DNA of 64,000 nucleotides from Azospirillum sp. TSH58 (GCF_003119115.1 NZ_CP022367.1:385001-449000), one strand, 5' to 3'. Counted from the stretch's first letter, positions 16,488 to 25,242 are shown. Notes: generated from the sequence alone by a model not told the origin. Numbers and translations are program-made.

Positions 16488-18508
16488 GCCCGCACCCGCA
16501 GGGCGACGCACAGCCGGTCCACCGCCATCGCGGCACCGCCGCCATGCTCGGCCAGCCCGGCCGACACCGCCGCTGTGACGCTGGAGGCGGACAGGTCGTC
16601 GAGGTTGCCGAGGATGCCGGTCAGCCGCGCCCGCCCGAAGGCGATGCCGAAGCGGTTCTCGCCGTCCAGCAGCCCGCCGTTGCACAGCACCAGCGTGGAC
16701 GGCACCGGCAGGTCGAGTGCGGTTTCCACCGCCGTCATCGCGGGATCGAGGCCGAGCGGCGGGTTGGCCGCCACCGGCAGGTCCACCACGTCGCCGAAGC
16801 GCCGCAGCAGGAAGGGCTCCGGCACGCCGGCGGCGGCGAAGACCAGCCGGCGCGAGCGCGGCGACACGATGCCCATGGCGAGCCCGATCGACAGGCCCGC
16901 CGCGTTGTCCGCCGCGAGCAGACGGTTGGCGCCGGTCAGGCAGGCCGCCGGCCCGAGCCCGGCCGCCGCCAGCGTCCGCAGGGCGGCGCGCGCCGTCACC
17001 GTCATGAAGCCCGCGGCCAGCCCGCCGCCGGACACCTGCCCGATCAGGACCGCCAGAGACCCGTCCGCCGTCAGGAAGAAATCGTAGAAGCTGCCGTCGA
17101 ACTCCGCCGCCGGGCGCATCAGGCCGGACGCCTCCAGATCGGGGGCCGTGGTGAGGTCGGGCGGCAGGATCGCCGCCTGCATGCGCCGGGCGATCTCGAA
17201 CTGCTTCTGCAGCTCGACAAGCTCCGTGCGGGTGTCCAGGGCGGACTGAAGCTGCCGGACCATCCCGTCGAGCGCCGTGTGCTGGTCGCGCACGCGCTCG
17301 GCCATCACCTCGAAGGCGACGGCGAGCGCGCCGGGGTCGTCGGTGCGGGCGCAGGGCGTCCGGCCCTCCGACGCGGCCTCGATGCGGGCGAGGTCGGCGA
17401 GGAGTTCCCGCCGGCCCTGCTCCGGCAGCGTTTCGGACAGGCGGAGCATCTGGCGGCGGATGAAGGACTGCTGGCGCAGCCAGTGGCGGGCACGCCGCTC
17501 CTCGGCGTCGCGCAGCGCGCGGCTGCGGCTGCGGAAGACCTCGACGGTGCGGGCGAGCTGCCCGGCCTCGTCGGCGCGCTCCGCCCCCAGCACGGCGACG
17601 CCGGTGTCCCCCGCGGCCAGCGCCGACAGGGCGGACATGGAGGCGTAGACCGGCGTGAAGACACGGCGGAAATACCAGTCCAGCCCCAGGGTCCCCGCCA
17701 CCAGCACCATCAGCACGACGAGAATGGCGGAGCTGTCGAGCAGGCTGTCGGCCATGGCGGCCAGCGTGGTCTCCCGCGCCGTGACGAGGTACAGCGTGCC
17801 GTCCCCCTCCGTGCCGGCCACCTTGGGCAGGCGCAGCTTGCGCACGCCGTAGCCGCGGGCGCCGATGGTCGCCTGCACCTCCTCGCCGCGCTCCGCGGCG
17901 GGACGCACGTCGGCCCAGGTCAGCGGTCCGGCGTGGCCGTACAACGCGCCGTCGCCGCCGACCAGGAAGGCGGAGCCGCCGAGGACGCCGGCCAGCGCCT
18001 CCAGGCTGCCGGTCAGCGGACGGGTGGCGACCAGCGCCCGGTCGGCGGGCCGCTGCGCGCCGAGGGGGCGGGCGAGCAGAAGCTGCGCGGCACCGCCGGT
18101 GAGGACCAGACCGTCCTGCGTGTCGTTGCGGGCCAGCACCTGCCCGATGCGCCGCTCGTCGAGGACGCGGATCGGCTGGTCGGCCGGGACGGCGAGCAGG
18201 GTCTGCCCCGCCCCATTGACCACCGTCACCGCCGTGAAGCCCAGAGCGCCGATACGCTCCGCCACCGCCGCGGCGTTGCCGCGCTCCAGGGCGTCGGTGA
18301 GGCGGGGATCGCCCACCGCCACCCGCGCGGCCGCGGCGGACTGGTCGAGCAGCCCTTCCCACAGCCGCAGGGTCATCCGCCCCTCGTCCTCGGCGTGGCG
18401 GGTGGCCCAGCTCTCGATGCGCAGCAGGGCGAACACCGCGGCGGTGACGAGCACGGCGAGGACCACCGCCGCCGCGGCGACCGTCATGCGCTGGCGAAGA
18501 CCGGTCAT
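16484..18508 (-). CDS. Membrane HAMP-SpoIIE-type protein, probably an inactive PP2C phosphatase
   Basis: The 674-residue inner-membrane signalling protein has a transmembrane helix at about 8-30, an extracytoplasmic sensor-like domain (about 31-255), a second helix (about 258-280), a HAMP-like segment, a helical linker (QKQFEIARRMQAAILPPDL) and a C-terminal SpoIIE/RsbU PP2C fold. Active RsbU proteins carry metal-binding Asp in GGD, GDVSG and TDG motifs. Here these read DGS (Ser473), GQVSG (Gln491) and CNGG (Asn610), while the YD Asp476 is kept. Loss of three metal ligands argues against phosphatase activity. Start and stop overlap both neighbours as ATGA, tying it to the T6SS left arm. A scaffold or sensor role is inferred. 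Confidence 0.8.
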   Translation of the reverse strand: MTGLRQRMTVAAAAVVLAVLVTAAVFALLRIESWATRHAEDEGRMTLRLWEGLLDQSAAAARVAVGDPRLTDALERGNAAAVAERIGALGFTAVTVVNGAGQTLLAVPADQPIRVLDERRIGQVLARNDTQDGLVLTGGAAQLLLARPLGAQRPADRALVATRPLTGSLEALAGVLGGSAFLVGGDGALYGHAGPLTWADVRPAAERGEEVQATIGARGYGVRKLRLPKVAGTEGDGTLYLVTARETTLAAMADSLLDSSAILVVLMVLVAGTLGLDWYFRRVFTPVYASMSALSALAAGDTGVAVLGAERADEAGQLARTVEVFRSRSRALRDAEERRARHWLRQQSFIRRQMLRLSETLPEQGRRELLADLARIEAASEGRTPCARTDDPGALAVAFEVMAERVRDQHTALDGMVRQLQSALDTRTELVELQKQFEIARRMQAAILPPDLTTAPDLEASGLMRPAAEFDGSFYDFFLTADGSLAVLIGQVSGGGLAAGFMTVTARAALRTLAAAGLGPAACLTGANRLLAADNAAGLSIGLAMGIVSPRSRRLVFAAAGVPEPFLLRRFGDVVDLPVAANPPLGLDPAMTAVETALDLPVPSTLVLCNGGLLDGENRFGIAFGRARLTGILGNLDDLSASSVTAAVSAGLAEHGGGAAMAVDRLCVALRVRA

Positions 18509-20448
18509 CGCGCGGCCTCCCCTTCGAGCGGAACGCGCCGGCGCGGCGTGGCGCGGCGCCACAGGGCCAGCGCCAGCGGCGGCAGGGCGGCGATCCCGGC
18601 GAGCAGGGCGAGGGAGGGCAGCGTTCCGGCGGCGACCACCGCGTTGCTCCCGCCGGCCAGCCACAGCAGGCCGAACGTCCCGGCCAGGGTCAGCGCGGCG
18701 CGGACCGCGGTCATGCCCCCCCAATCCCCGGACGCCGCGAAGCCGGCATGCCCGGCGCCGAGCGCCGCGGCAACGCCCAGCGCGACGGCCGTTCCCGGCT
18801 CCACCGGGCCGAGCGCCAGGAGCAGCCCGACCGCCGCCGTTGCGCCCAGGCTCAGCAGCGCCGCCGCGCTCCGCGGCACCAGCACCGCGACGAGCGCGGC
18901 GGCCAGCCAGGCCGGCGTGGCGTGCAGCCAGAGGAGTTCCGCAACCCGGCGGGCGTCCATCGCCCCGTCGCCGTCGGCCCGGCTCAACACCGCCACGGCC
19001 AACGCGGTGACCAGCCACAGCCCCCACCCCTTGGGGCGCACCGCGCCGTCCGCCCACCAGCGGTCCATCGCCAGCACGGCGCGGAGGGTCACGCGCGGCA
19101 GCGTCAGACCGCCCCGCCGCTCCAGCCGGACGGCGGCCAGCAGACCGGCCAGCCCGGACAGCACCGCTCCGGCCATGAGAACGCCGGGCACGGCGCCGCC
19201 GAGGCACAGGACCGACAGCCCCGTCCCGACGACCAGACCGCCCGCGGCGGACACCGCCGGCCCGGCGCGCAGGTTTTCCGCGGCCGGCCGCGCCGCCTGG
19301 AAGGGAAGCGCCGCGCAAAGCCCGCCCAGCACCGCACCGGCCAGCCAGACCGCCACCCCGTCGCCCAGCGCGGTCAGCAGCGCCCAGGCGCCCAGCGCCG
19401 GCGCCGACGCGAATGGCGCGCGGCGGCCGAGCGCCAGCGCGAGTGGCACCGCCGCGGCCATGCCCAGCACCACCCCGCCGAGCGCCACGCCCGGCGGCAG
19501 GTGCCGCGCCGCCACCGCGGCGGCCACGGCCGCCCCCACACCGGCGCAGAAGGCGGTGGCGTAGGGCAGCGACCCGGCGTCCGGCAGGGCCAGCGCGGTC
19601 AGGCGGTCGGGCGAGAAGCGGCCCAGCCGCTCGATCCGCTCGATCAGCGGCGCCACCTCCGCCGCGGCGTCCTTGTTGAAGCTGAGGTCGCGCACCTCGG
19701 CCAGATAGCTGCGCAGCCGGGCGAAGCGGTCGTTCACGCCGGTCACCACCCGGTTCATCTCGGCCAGCAGGTTGCCGATCAGGCTCTGCTCCACCGGCGG
19801 CGCGATGCGGTCGTAGGCGGAGCGCGCGAGGTTGGACTCCAGCGACGCCGCCAGCCGCAGCGGCGCCATCACCTGGGCGTTCAGCATCGTGCGCAGCGCC
19901 AGCCCGCCGAGCGCCAGCGCGATGCTCAGCGCCACCGCGAAGTCGATCAGGATGCGCTGCGCGTTGGCCGGCTGCGCCACGGCGTTGCGGCCCAGCAGGA
20001 CCTCACCCGCCGTGGCGGCGCCCTGCCGGATGGGAAAGCGCTGCAGGACCAGCCCCAGCGCGGACCAATCGGTCTCCGCCGGCACCAGCCGGACCGACAG
20101 GTCGGGGCGCGCGGCGTCGGACTTCTGGAACAGCGGGCGTCCGGCGCCGTCCACCACCAGGATCAGCTTGATCTCCGGGAAGACCCCGCCGGCCTCGCCC
20201 AGATAATCCTCCATCCCGGCCATGCGGTCGAGCGGCAGGCCGAGCGCCAGCGCCTTCTCCAGGTCATGGGCGATGCCCGTCCCGACGATCTCGGCGCGGG
20301 AGGCGGTTCCCCGGTCGGCCAGTCCCGCCGCGGCGATCAGCGCCGCCGCCAGCGTGGCGAGCCAGGGCACGACCACCACCACCGCCATCAGCGGGATGAA
20401 GCGCCGCAGCACGCCGCGCTGGGGGAAGAGGGTCACCGGGCGGCTCAT
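18505..20448 (-). CDS. Large multi-span membrane protein with N-terminal sensor region
   Basis: Not recognised as a named family. The 647-residue product has an N-terminal helix (about 16-40), a roughly 120-residue extracytoplasmic region, a second helix (about 168-190, ILIDFAVALSIALALGGLAL), a cytoplasmic coiled linker (about 195-285), and then about ten closely spaced hydrophobic segments to the C-terminus. The first part resembles the double-span sensor of histidine kinases or chemoreceptors, but no kinase or output domain follows. Four-base overlaps with both neighbours indicate it works with the SpoIIE-type protein and the 20445-21197 product as a membrane module. The substrate or signal is unknown. 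Confidence 0.7.
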   Translation of the reverse strand: MSRPVTLFPQRGVLRRFIPLMAVVVVVPWLATLAAALIAAAGLADRGTASRAEIVGTGIAHDLEKALALGLPLDRMAGMEDYLGEAGGVFPEIKLILVVDGAGRPLFQKSDAARPDLSVRLVPAETDWSALGLVLQRFPIRQGAATAGEVLLGRNAVAQPANAQRILIDFAVALSIALALGGLALRTMLNAQVMAPLRLAASLESNLARSAYDRIAPPVEQSLIGNLLAEMNRVVTGVNDRFARLRSYLAEVRDLSFNKDAAAEVAPLIERIERLGRFSPDRLTALALPDAGSLPYATAFCAGVGAAVAAAVAARHLPPGVALGGVVLGMAAAVPLALALGRRAPFASAPALGAWALLTALGDGVAVWLAGAVLGGLCAALPFQAARPAAENLRAGPAVSAAGGLVVGTGLSVLCLGGAVPGVLMAGAVLSGLAGLLAAVRLERRGGLTLPRVTLRAVLAMDRWWADGAVRPKGWGLWLVTALAVAVLSRADGDGAMDARRVAELLWLHATPAWLAAALVAVLVPRSAAALLSLGATAAVGLLLALGPVEPGTAVALGVAAALGAGHAGFAASGDWGGMTAVRAALTLAGTFGLLWLAGGSNAVVAAGTLPSLALLAGIAALPPLALALWRRATPRRRVPLEGEAAR

Positions 20449-21197
20449 CGCAACACCTCCCCGTCGATGCGGGCGGCCTCGGTCTCCGCCGCGCGCAGCC
20501 CGGCCAGGACGGCGGACAGCGCCGGATCGCCCACCGCCACGGCGGCGGGCGCGTCGGCCTGAAGCTGCCGCGCCTCGGCGGCGTAGAAGGCCGTCCGCTC
20601 CAGAACGGACCGGCAGACGCCGGACAGCAGCAGCCGCGTGCCCAGAACGGCGAGAAGCCCGATGGCGGCCAGGAAGACGGCGGTGACCGTCGCCGTCTCG
20701 CGCAGCGCGGCCAGAACCTCCACCCGCGCGTCCTGCTGCGGGGCGAGGCCCAGCACGGCGCCGGCGGGCTTGCCCAGCGCGTCGGCCACCGGCACGCCGA
20801 CCAGCACGCCGTCGCGGTCCGCGAGGTCCCAGGGCTCCGCCGGCAGCCCGGCGGCGCCGCCCATCCAGGAGGCCGGCACCGGCGTTCCCGCCGCCTGGGC
20901 GGTGGCGAACAGAACGGTGCCGCGCGGGTCCACAACATAGAGCCGCACGCCACCGCCGCCGGTGGACGCCACTTCGATCAGCCTTTGCAGGTCGTTCTGG
21001 TCGGCGAGCGGAAAGCCGATCGCCGCGCGCTCCGCCGCGCTGGCGGCCACGCGGCTGGCCAGCGCCGACGCGCGCGCGGCGATTTCCGCCGTGTGCGCCT
21101 CCGCCACCGCGTTGTGAAAGGCGAACAGGGTGAACGCCTGCCCGCCCACGGCGCACAGCCACAACACAAGCGCCAGACGCCCGAAACCGTAGAGCAT
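20445..21197 (-). CDS. Double-span membrane protein, sensor-like
   Basis: The 250-residue protein has an N-terminal helix (LALVLWLCAVGGQAFTLFAF), a periplasmic region of about 120 residues with a PAS/Cache-like look (GGGGVRLYVVDPRGTVLFAT), a second helix (about 172-195, VTAVFLAAIGLLAVLGTRLLL) and a short helical cytoplasmic tail. The architecture resembles the N-terminal half of the next gene product but has no output domain, so it may pair with it. It is the first gene of the T6SS left arm; its start faces the right arm across 168 bp. The start at 21197 gives the cleanest membrane anchor. Confidence 0.7.
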   Translation of the reverse strand: MLYGFGRLALVLWLCAVGGQAFTLFAFHNAVAEAHTAEIAARASALASRVAASAAERAAIGFPLADQNDLQRLIEVASTGGGGVRLYVVDPRGTVLFATAQAAGTPVPASWMGGAAGLPAEPWDLADRDGVLVGVPVADALGKPAGAVLGLAPQQDARVEVLAALRETATVTAVFLAAIGLLAVLGTRLLLSGVCRSVLERTAFYAAEARQLQADAPAAVAVGDPALSAVLAGLRAAETEAARIDGEVLR

Positions 21198-21365
21198 GGC
21201 CAGCCTCCCAAGGGTCCGGCTATAGCGGCTTTCCGCCGGGCCATCCCGTTCAGATTGGCCCAACTTGGTCTGATCTGCTTTTGCCGCTCCCCGGCCCCTG
21301 CGATACTCCCCGGCCAACCAGACCGGCCAACCAGAAAGGACACGCTCCATCATGAAGCGGCCATC
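21198..21365. promoter_or_regulatory. Divergent promoter region between the two T6SS arms
   Basis: These 168 bp separate the start of the left-arm operon (minus) from the first gene of the right arm (plus), so they should hold both promoters. I searched by eye for sigma54 GG-N10-GC elements and classical -35/-10 pairs and found none convincing. A five-codon frame (ATG at 21352, TGA at 21367) ends on the ATG of the next gene and could couple its translation. Confidence 0.4.
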
Positions 21366-21680
21366 ATGAACCGGGATGCCCGCCTGCACGCCATCCTCGC
21401 CCGGCTGCGCAGCGACTCCCCCGGCGAGCGGCTGGCCGCCCTGTCCGCGCTGGACCGGCTGATGCCCGCCGGAACCTCCCTCTACGACGTCATCCAGGTC
21501 GGGCTGTTCTACACCGACCGCGGCACCGTCGCCCCCTCGCTGGTCGAGGAGGTGGACCGCCTGCGCGGCGAGGCGCAGGAGGCCGCGCGGCGCGAGGAGC
21601 GGCAGCGCCGCCGCGCCCGGGCGCTGGAAACAGGCATCCGCGCCGTGATGGAGGACATGCGCGGCGGCAAGGACGCCTGA
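21366..21680 (+). CDS. Small helical protein of unknown function
   Basis: The 104-residue protein is predicted almost entirely helical, with a highly charged Arg/Glu-rich C-terminal half (LVEEVDRLRGEAQEAARREE, then RRRARALETGI) that looks like a coiled coil. There is no signal peptide or membrane helix, so it is probably cytoplasmic. I do not recognise the family. The start at 21366 lacks a strong site of its own; a GAAAGGA sits about 26 bp upstream in front of a five-codon leader that ends on this ATG. It opens the T6SS right arm and may be a regulatory or adaptor protein, on position only. Confidence 0.6.
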   Translation: MNRDARLHAILARLRSDSPGERLAALSALDRLMPAGTSLYDVIQVGLFYTDRGTVAPSLVEEVDRLRGEAQEAARREERQRRRARALETGIRAVMEDMRGGKDA

Positions 21681-21808
21681 CCGCCTTCGCTCCGCAACGG
21701 ACGCAGTTCCGGCGGCGTGACTCCGGGAGTGGACCAACAAGGCGTTCCGCGGCGGCCCGCCATCGCACACCTTGCGGGGCATTACCGCCGTGCGTACCCG
21801 GAGGCCCT

Positions 21809-22444
21809 TTGCCCACCATCACCGCACCCTGTCAGCATGCCCTGTACGCCGCCGTGGACTCCGCGGCGACGGCGCGCGGCATGACGGTGCCCGCCCTGAT
21901 CCGCTCCTGCCTGACGCTGGTCGGGCCGGAGGCGCTGACCCATCTGCCCGATCCCGGCAGCCCCGAGCCGGTGGACGTCTCCCACCGCACCGTGACGCTG
22001 AAGAACGGCGGCACCCGCCGCGTGCGGGTGGTGCCGAAGCTGCGGGTGCGCCACGCCACGCCGCTGGACGCGGCGACCGTGCGCAAGGCCGCCTGGGTCG
22101 CCGCCACCATCGGCAACGACGACGGCGCGCACCTCATCACCGCGGGCGAGCTGAACGCCGTGGAAAGCGAGATGAGCCGCTGCCGCCTGCGGCTGGAGCA
22201 GCTGACGGCGGCGCTGGAGACGCTGGCCTTCCGCCCGCTGCGCCAGCCGATCCGCAAGCCCTGGCAGGCCACCTACGTGCTGGGCTTCACCCACGAATGG
22301 GGGCTGGACACGCAGACGGTCAACAGCCGCTTCCGCACGCTGGCCCCGATCTTCCACCCCGACACCGGCCTGCTGTCCAGCGCCGAGCGGATGAGTCAAC
22401 TCTTGGAGGCCCGCAACTTCCTCTTGCAGCACCTTCGAAGCTGA
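21809..22444 (+). CDS. J-domain-like protein in the T6SS locus
   Basis: The 211-residue protein begins at a TTG with GGAGG about five bases upstream; an ATG 72 bp further in is the alternative. The N-terminal 110 residues are of unknown fold (a short helical ribbon-helix-helix-like start, then a basic beta region). A probable coiled coil follows at about 115-145. The C-terminal 65 residues look like a J-domain: VNSRFRTLAPIFHPDTG carries the HPD tripeptide, followed by a helix with SAERMSQLLEARNFLL. J-domains stimulate Hsp70 ATPases. The gene lies between the divergent promoter and tssB. A chaperone adaptor for sheath or effector handling is speculative. Confidence 0.72.
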   Translation: MPTITAPCQHALYAAVDSAATARGMTVPALIRSCLTLVGPEALTHLPDPGSPEPVDVSHRTVTLKNGGTRRVRVVPKLRVRHATPLDAATVRKAAWVAATIGNDDGAHLITAGELNAVESEMSRCRLRLEQLTAALETLAFRPLRQPIRKPWQATYVLGFTHEWGLDTQTVNSRFRTLAPIFHPDTGLLSSAERMSQLLEARNFLLQHLRS

Positions 22445-22473
22445 GCGGGCGATGCTTCGTACGCCGGACATTC

Positions 22474-22488
22474 CCTCCGAAACGGAGG
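22474..22488 (+). terminator. Short perfect hairpin between the J-domain gene and tssB
   Basis: CCTCCG-AAA-CGGAGG is a perfect six-base-pair stem with a three-base loop, 29 bp after the J-domain stop and about 125 bp before tssB. No T-run follows, so termination would be weak; it could also be a protein-binding palindrome. Confidence 0.3.
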
Positions 22489-22612
22489 TGTTCCGGGGCG
22501 ATGTCGTCCAATTGGGGTCCATCTCGGCTGGCCTCCGCAGGGGTGCCTTTCGAATGATGGCGAAGCTCGACAGCCGGCGCGCGACGCGCACAACCCTATG
22601 AGGTCGTCAGAT

Positions 22613-23149
22613 ATGAGCGAGAGCAGTCAGAAGAAGTTGGAGCGCGTCCGCCCGCCGCGGGTGAAGCTCACCTACGAGGTCCACACCGGTGGCGCCCAGG
22701 AGATGAAGGAGCTGCCCTTCCTGGTCGGCATCCTGGCCGACCTCAGCGGCAAGCCGGAGAAGCCCCTTCCCAAGCTGAAGGAGCGCAAGTTCGTCGAGAT
22801 CGACCGCGACAACTTCAACGACGTGATGGCCGCCACGGCGCCGCGCCTCGCCTTCCAGGTGGACAACAAGCTGCAGGAGGACGGCGGCAAGCTGAACATC
22901 CTGCTGAACATGCGCCACATGGACGACTTCCAGCCGGTGGAGGTGCTGAAGCAGGTGCCGACGCTGAGCCGCCTGTTCGAAGCCCGCCAGAAGCTGTCGG
23001 ACCTGCTGGCCAAGCTGGACGGCAACGACGAGCTGAACGGCCTGCTGAACGACGTCATCACCAGCACCGAACAGCAGGACGAGCTGAAGAAGCTCCTCGG
23101 CCCGGTGGCCGGCACCCCGGCCGGCGAGCCCGCGGGCGAGCCCGCCTGA
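22613..23149 (+). CDS. tssB: TssB (VipA/ImpB), T6SS contractile sheath small subunit
   Basis: With TssC it forms the contractile sheath around the Hcp tube. The start at 22613 (MSESSQKKLERVRPPRVKLT) was chosen over an ATG 15 bp upstream because of a GAGG motif at suitable distance. The conserved core is intact: ELPFLVGILADLSGKPEKPL (about 38-57), the RKFVEIDRDNFNDVM segment and LLNMRHMDDFQPVEVLKQVP. The length of 178 residues is normal, with a Gly/Pro/Ala tail of three GEP(A)-type repeats. It is followed by tssC at 49 bp. Confidence 0.96.
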   Translation: MSESSQKKLERVRPPRVKLTYEVHTGGAQEMKELPFLVGILADLSGKPEKPLPKLKERKFVEIDRDNFNDVMAATAPRLAFQVDNKLQEDGGKLNILLNMRHMDDFQPVEVLKQVPTLSRLFEARQKLSDLLAKLDGNDELNGLLNDVITSTEQQDELKKLLGPVAGTPAGEPAGEPA

Positions 23150-23198
23150 TTCCCCGTCCCGGCAAGCCCAACCAGAACCCCCTTCACGGAGCGAACAG

Positions 23199-24668
23199 GT
23201 GAGCACGGAAACGTCCGTTGAGAGCGCCGCCAGTCTGTCCCTGCTCGACCGCATGATGGTCGAAGGCAAGATGGCGCGCGAGGAGGGCCAGCGGCCCTAC
23301 GCCCGCGACCTTCTGACCGAATTCGTCGACCAGGTCCTCGCCGAGACCGGCGACGCCTCCGCCATCGACGTGGTCGAGGCGATCAACCAGCGCATCGCGC
23401 AGATCGACGAGCTGATCAGCGACCAGCTGAACGAGGTCATGCACCACCCCGACTTCCAGAAGCTGGAAGCGACGTGGCGCGGCCTCAACTACCTCGTCAT
23501 GAACACCGAGACCTCGACGACGCTGAAGCTGCGCGTCCTCAACGTCTCGCGCAAGGACCTCCAGAAGGACCTGGACAGCGCGGTCGAGTTCGACCAGAGC
23601 GCCATGTTCAAGATGGTCTACGAGGCCGAGTACGGCACGCTGGGCGGCACGCCCTACAGCATGCTGGTCGGCGACTACGAGTTCGGCCGCCATCCGCAGG
23701 ACATCTCCCTGCTGGAGAAGATGTCCAACCTCGCCGCCGCCGCTCACGCGCCGTTCATCAGCGCCGTGTCGCCGGCGATGTTCGACATGGAGAGCTTCGG
23801 CGAGCTGGGCGCCCCGCGCGACCTGTCGAAGATCTTCGAGACGGCCGAGATGGTGAAGTGGCGGTCCTTCCGCGCGTCGGAAGACTCCCGCTACGTCTCG
23901 CTGACCATGCCGCACGTCCTGATGCGCCTGCCCTACGGCCCGAACACCGTTCCGGTCGAAGGCATGAACTTCGTCGAGGACACCGACGGCCGCGATCATT
24001 CCAAGTACCTGTGGGGCAACGCCTCCTGGGCGCTGGCCGCGCGCGTCACCGACAGCTTCGCCAAGCACGGCTGGACCGCGGCCATCCGCGGCGTGGAAGG
24101 CGGCGGCAAGGTCGAGGGTCTGCCCAGCCACACCTTCAAGACCGACGAGGGCGACGTCGCCCTGAAGTGCCCGACGGAGATCGCCATCACCGATCGCCGT
24201 GAGAAGGAGCTGAACGACCTCGGCTTCATCTCGCTGGTCCACTGCAAGAACACGGACTACGCGGCGTTCTTCAGCGGCCAGACCACCAACAAGCCGAAGG
24301 TCTACAACACCGACGAGGCCAACGCGAACGCCCGCATCTCCGCGATGCTGCCGTACATGCTGGTGTCGTCGCGCTTCGCCCATTACCTCAAGGTGATGCT
24401 GCGCGACAAGATCGGCGCCTTCCTGACGCGCAACAACATCACCGACCACCTGAACACCTGGATCGCCAACTACGTCCTGCTGGACGACGAGGCGTCGCAG
24501 GGCACGAAGGCCCGTTTCCCGCTGCGCGAGGCCCGGATCGACGTCTACGACGTGCCGGGCCGTCCGGGCGTCTACCGCGCCAACATCTTCCTGCGCCCGC
24601 ATTTCCAGCTCGAAGAGCTGTCGGCCTCCATCCGCATGGTCGCCGAACTGCCGGCGCCGGAAGCCTGA
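23199..24668 (+). CDS. tssC: TssC (VipB/ImpC), T6SS contractile sheath large subunit
   Basis: Large sheath subunit, recycled by ClpV after contraction. It has a GTG start with GGAG about nine bases upstream. The 489-residue sequence shows the full family pattern: ATWRGLNYLVMNTETSTTLK, the conserved YDAEYGT-like MVYEAEYGTLGGTPYSMLVG, LPYGPNTVPVEGMNFVED, and the C-terminal SSRFAHYLKVMLRDKIGAF. The length is normal for TssC. It sits between tssB and hcp, the usual order for this T6SS type. Confidence 0.97.
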   Translation: MSTETSVESAASLSLLDRMMVEGKMAREEGQRPYARDLLTEFVDQVLAETGDASAIDVVEAINQRIAQIDELISDQLNEVMHHPDFQKLEATWRGLNYLVMNTETSTTLKLRVLNVSRKDLQKDLDSAVEFDQSAMFKMVYEAEYGTLGGTPYSMLVGDYEFGRHPQDISLLEKMSNLAAAAHAPFISAVSPAMFDMESFGELGAPRDLSKIFETAEMVKWRSFRASEDSRYVSLTMPHVLMRLPYGPNTVPVEGMNFVEDTDGRDHSKYLWGNASWALAARVTDSFAKHGWTAAIRGVEGGGKVEGLPSHTFKTDEGDVALKCPTEIAITDRREKELNDLGFISLVHCKNTDYAAFFSGQTTNKPKVYNTDEANANARISAMLPYMLVSSRFAHYLKVMLRDKIGAFLTRNNITDHLNTWIANYVLLDDEASQGTKARFPLREARIDVYDVPGRPGVYRANIFLRPHFQLEELSASIRMVAELPAPEA

Positions 24669-24707
24669 TCCCCTCCCCACCGAACGCATCGTCCGGAGTA
24701 AATCCGC

Positions 24708-25223
24708 ATGTCTATGATCATTCTCGATATCCCCAACGTCCAGGGGGAGTCCGCGGTGGAGATCGCCGGGGGCGTGGTGTTCAAGGACATGATCCTGTGC
24801 GAATCCCTGTCGCAGGACATGACCGTCGAAATGGAAGTGTCGACCAACGCCCGCCGCACGGTCCACACCCCGAAGGTCGAGAACATCACGCTTGAGCGCA
24901 AGTGGGACCGGGCCTCGCCCAAGCTGATCTCGCTGCTGCTGCGCTCGGCCAACTCCGACACGGCGAAGAAGCAGTGGACCATCCATTGCCTGAAGCCGAT
25001 CGGCGACACCCACCAGTGGGGCGAGTTCCTGACGATCGAGCTGACCAACCCGCTGATCGCCAAGCACAGCCTGAGCGTCAACGAGGGCGACACGACCGAG
25101 ACCATCGAGATCAACGCCACCGAGATCTACTGGACCTACAAGCGCTACACCGAGGAGCAGAAGCACGAAGGCGGTGGCGGCGTGAAGTTCAACCTGCTGA
25201 AGGGCACCGTGTCCGACAGCTAA
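24708..25223 (+). CDS. hcp: Hcp, T6SS inner tube protein
   Basis: Hcp hexamers stack into the tube expelled by sheath contraction. The 171-residue protein has the family signature throughout (MSMIILDIPNVQGESAVE, LERKWDRASPKLISLLL, ETIEINATEIYWTYKRY). It lies 39 bp after tssC. A palindromic repeat follows between hcp and tssE and may limit read-through, consistent with Hcp and sheath proteins being needed in large excess over baseplate proteins. A second, diverged Hcp is encoded at 5797-6354. Confidence 0.96.
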   Translation: MSMIILDIPNVQGESAVEIAGGVVFKDMILCESLSQDMTVEMEVSTNARRTVHTPKVENITLERKWDRASPKLISLLLRSANSDTAKKQWTIHCLKPIGDTHQWGEFLTIELTNPLIAKHSLSVNEGDTTETIEINATEIYWTYKRYTEEQKHEGGGGVKFNLLKGTVSDS

Positions 25224-25242
25224 TTTCCTACGCTCACCAAAA

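Noticed and set aside
21352..21369. Five-codon minigene ending on the start codon of the 104-residue protein
   Set aside because: Too short to call a gene; it may be chance, so it is mentioned only as a possible translational coupler.
21198..22612. Sigma54 promoters for the T6SS genes
   Set aside because: GG...GC pairs such as TGGTCTGATCTGC at about 21269 have the wrong spacing for a -24/-12 element.
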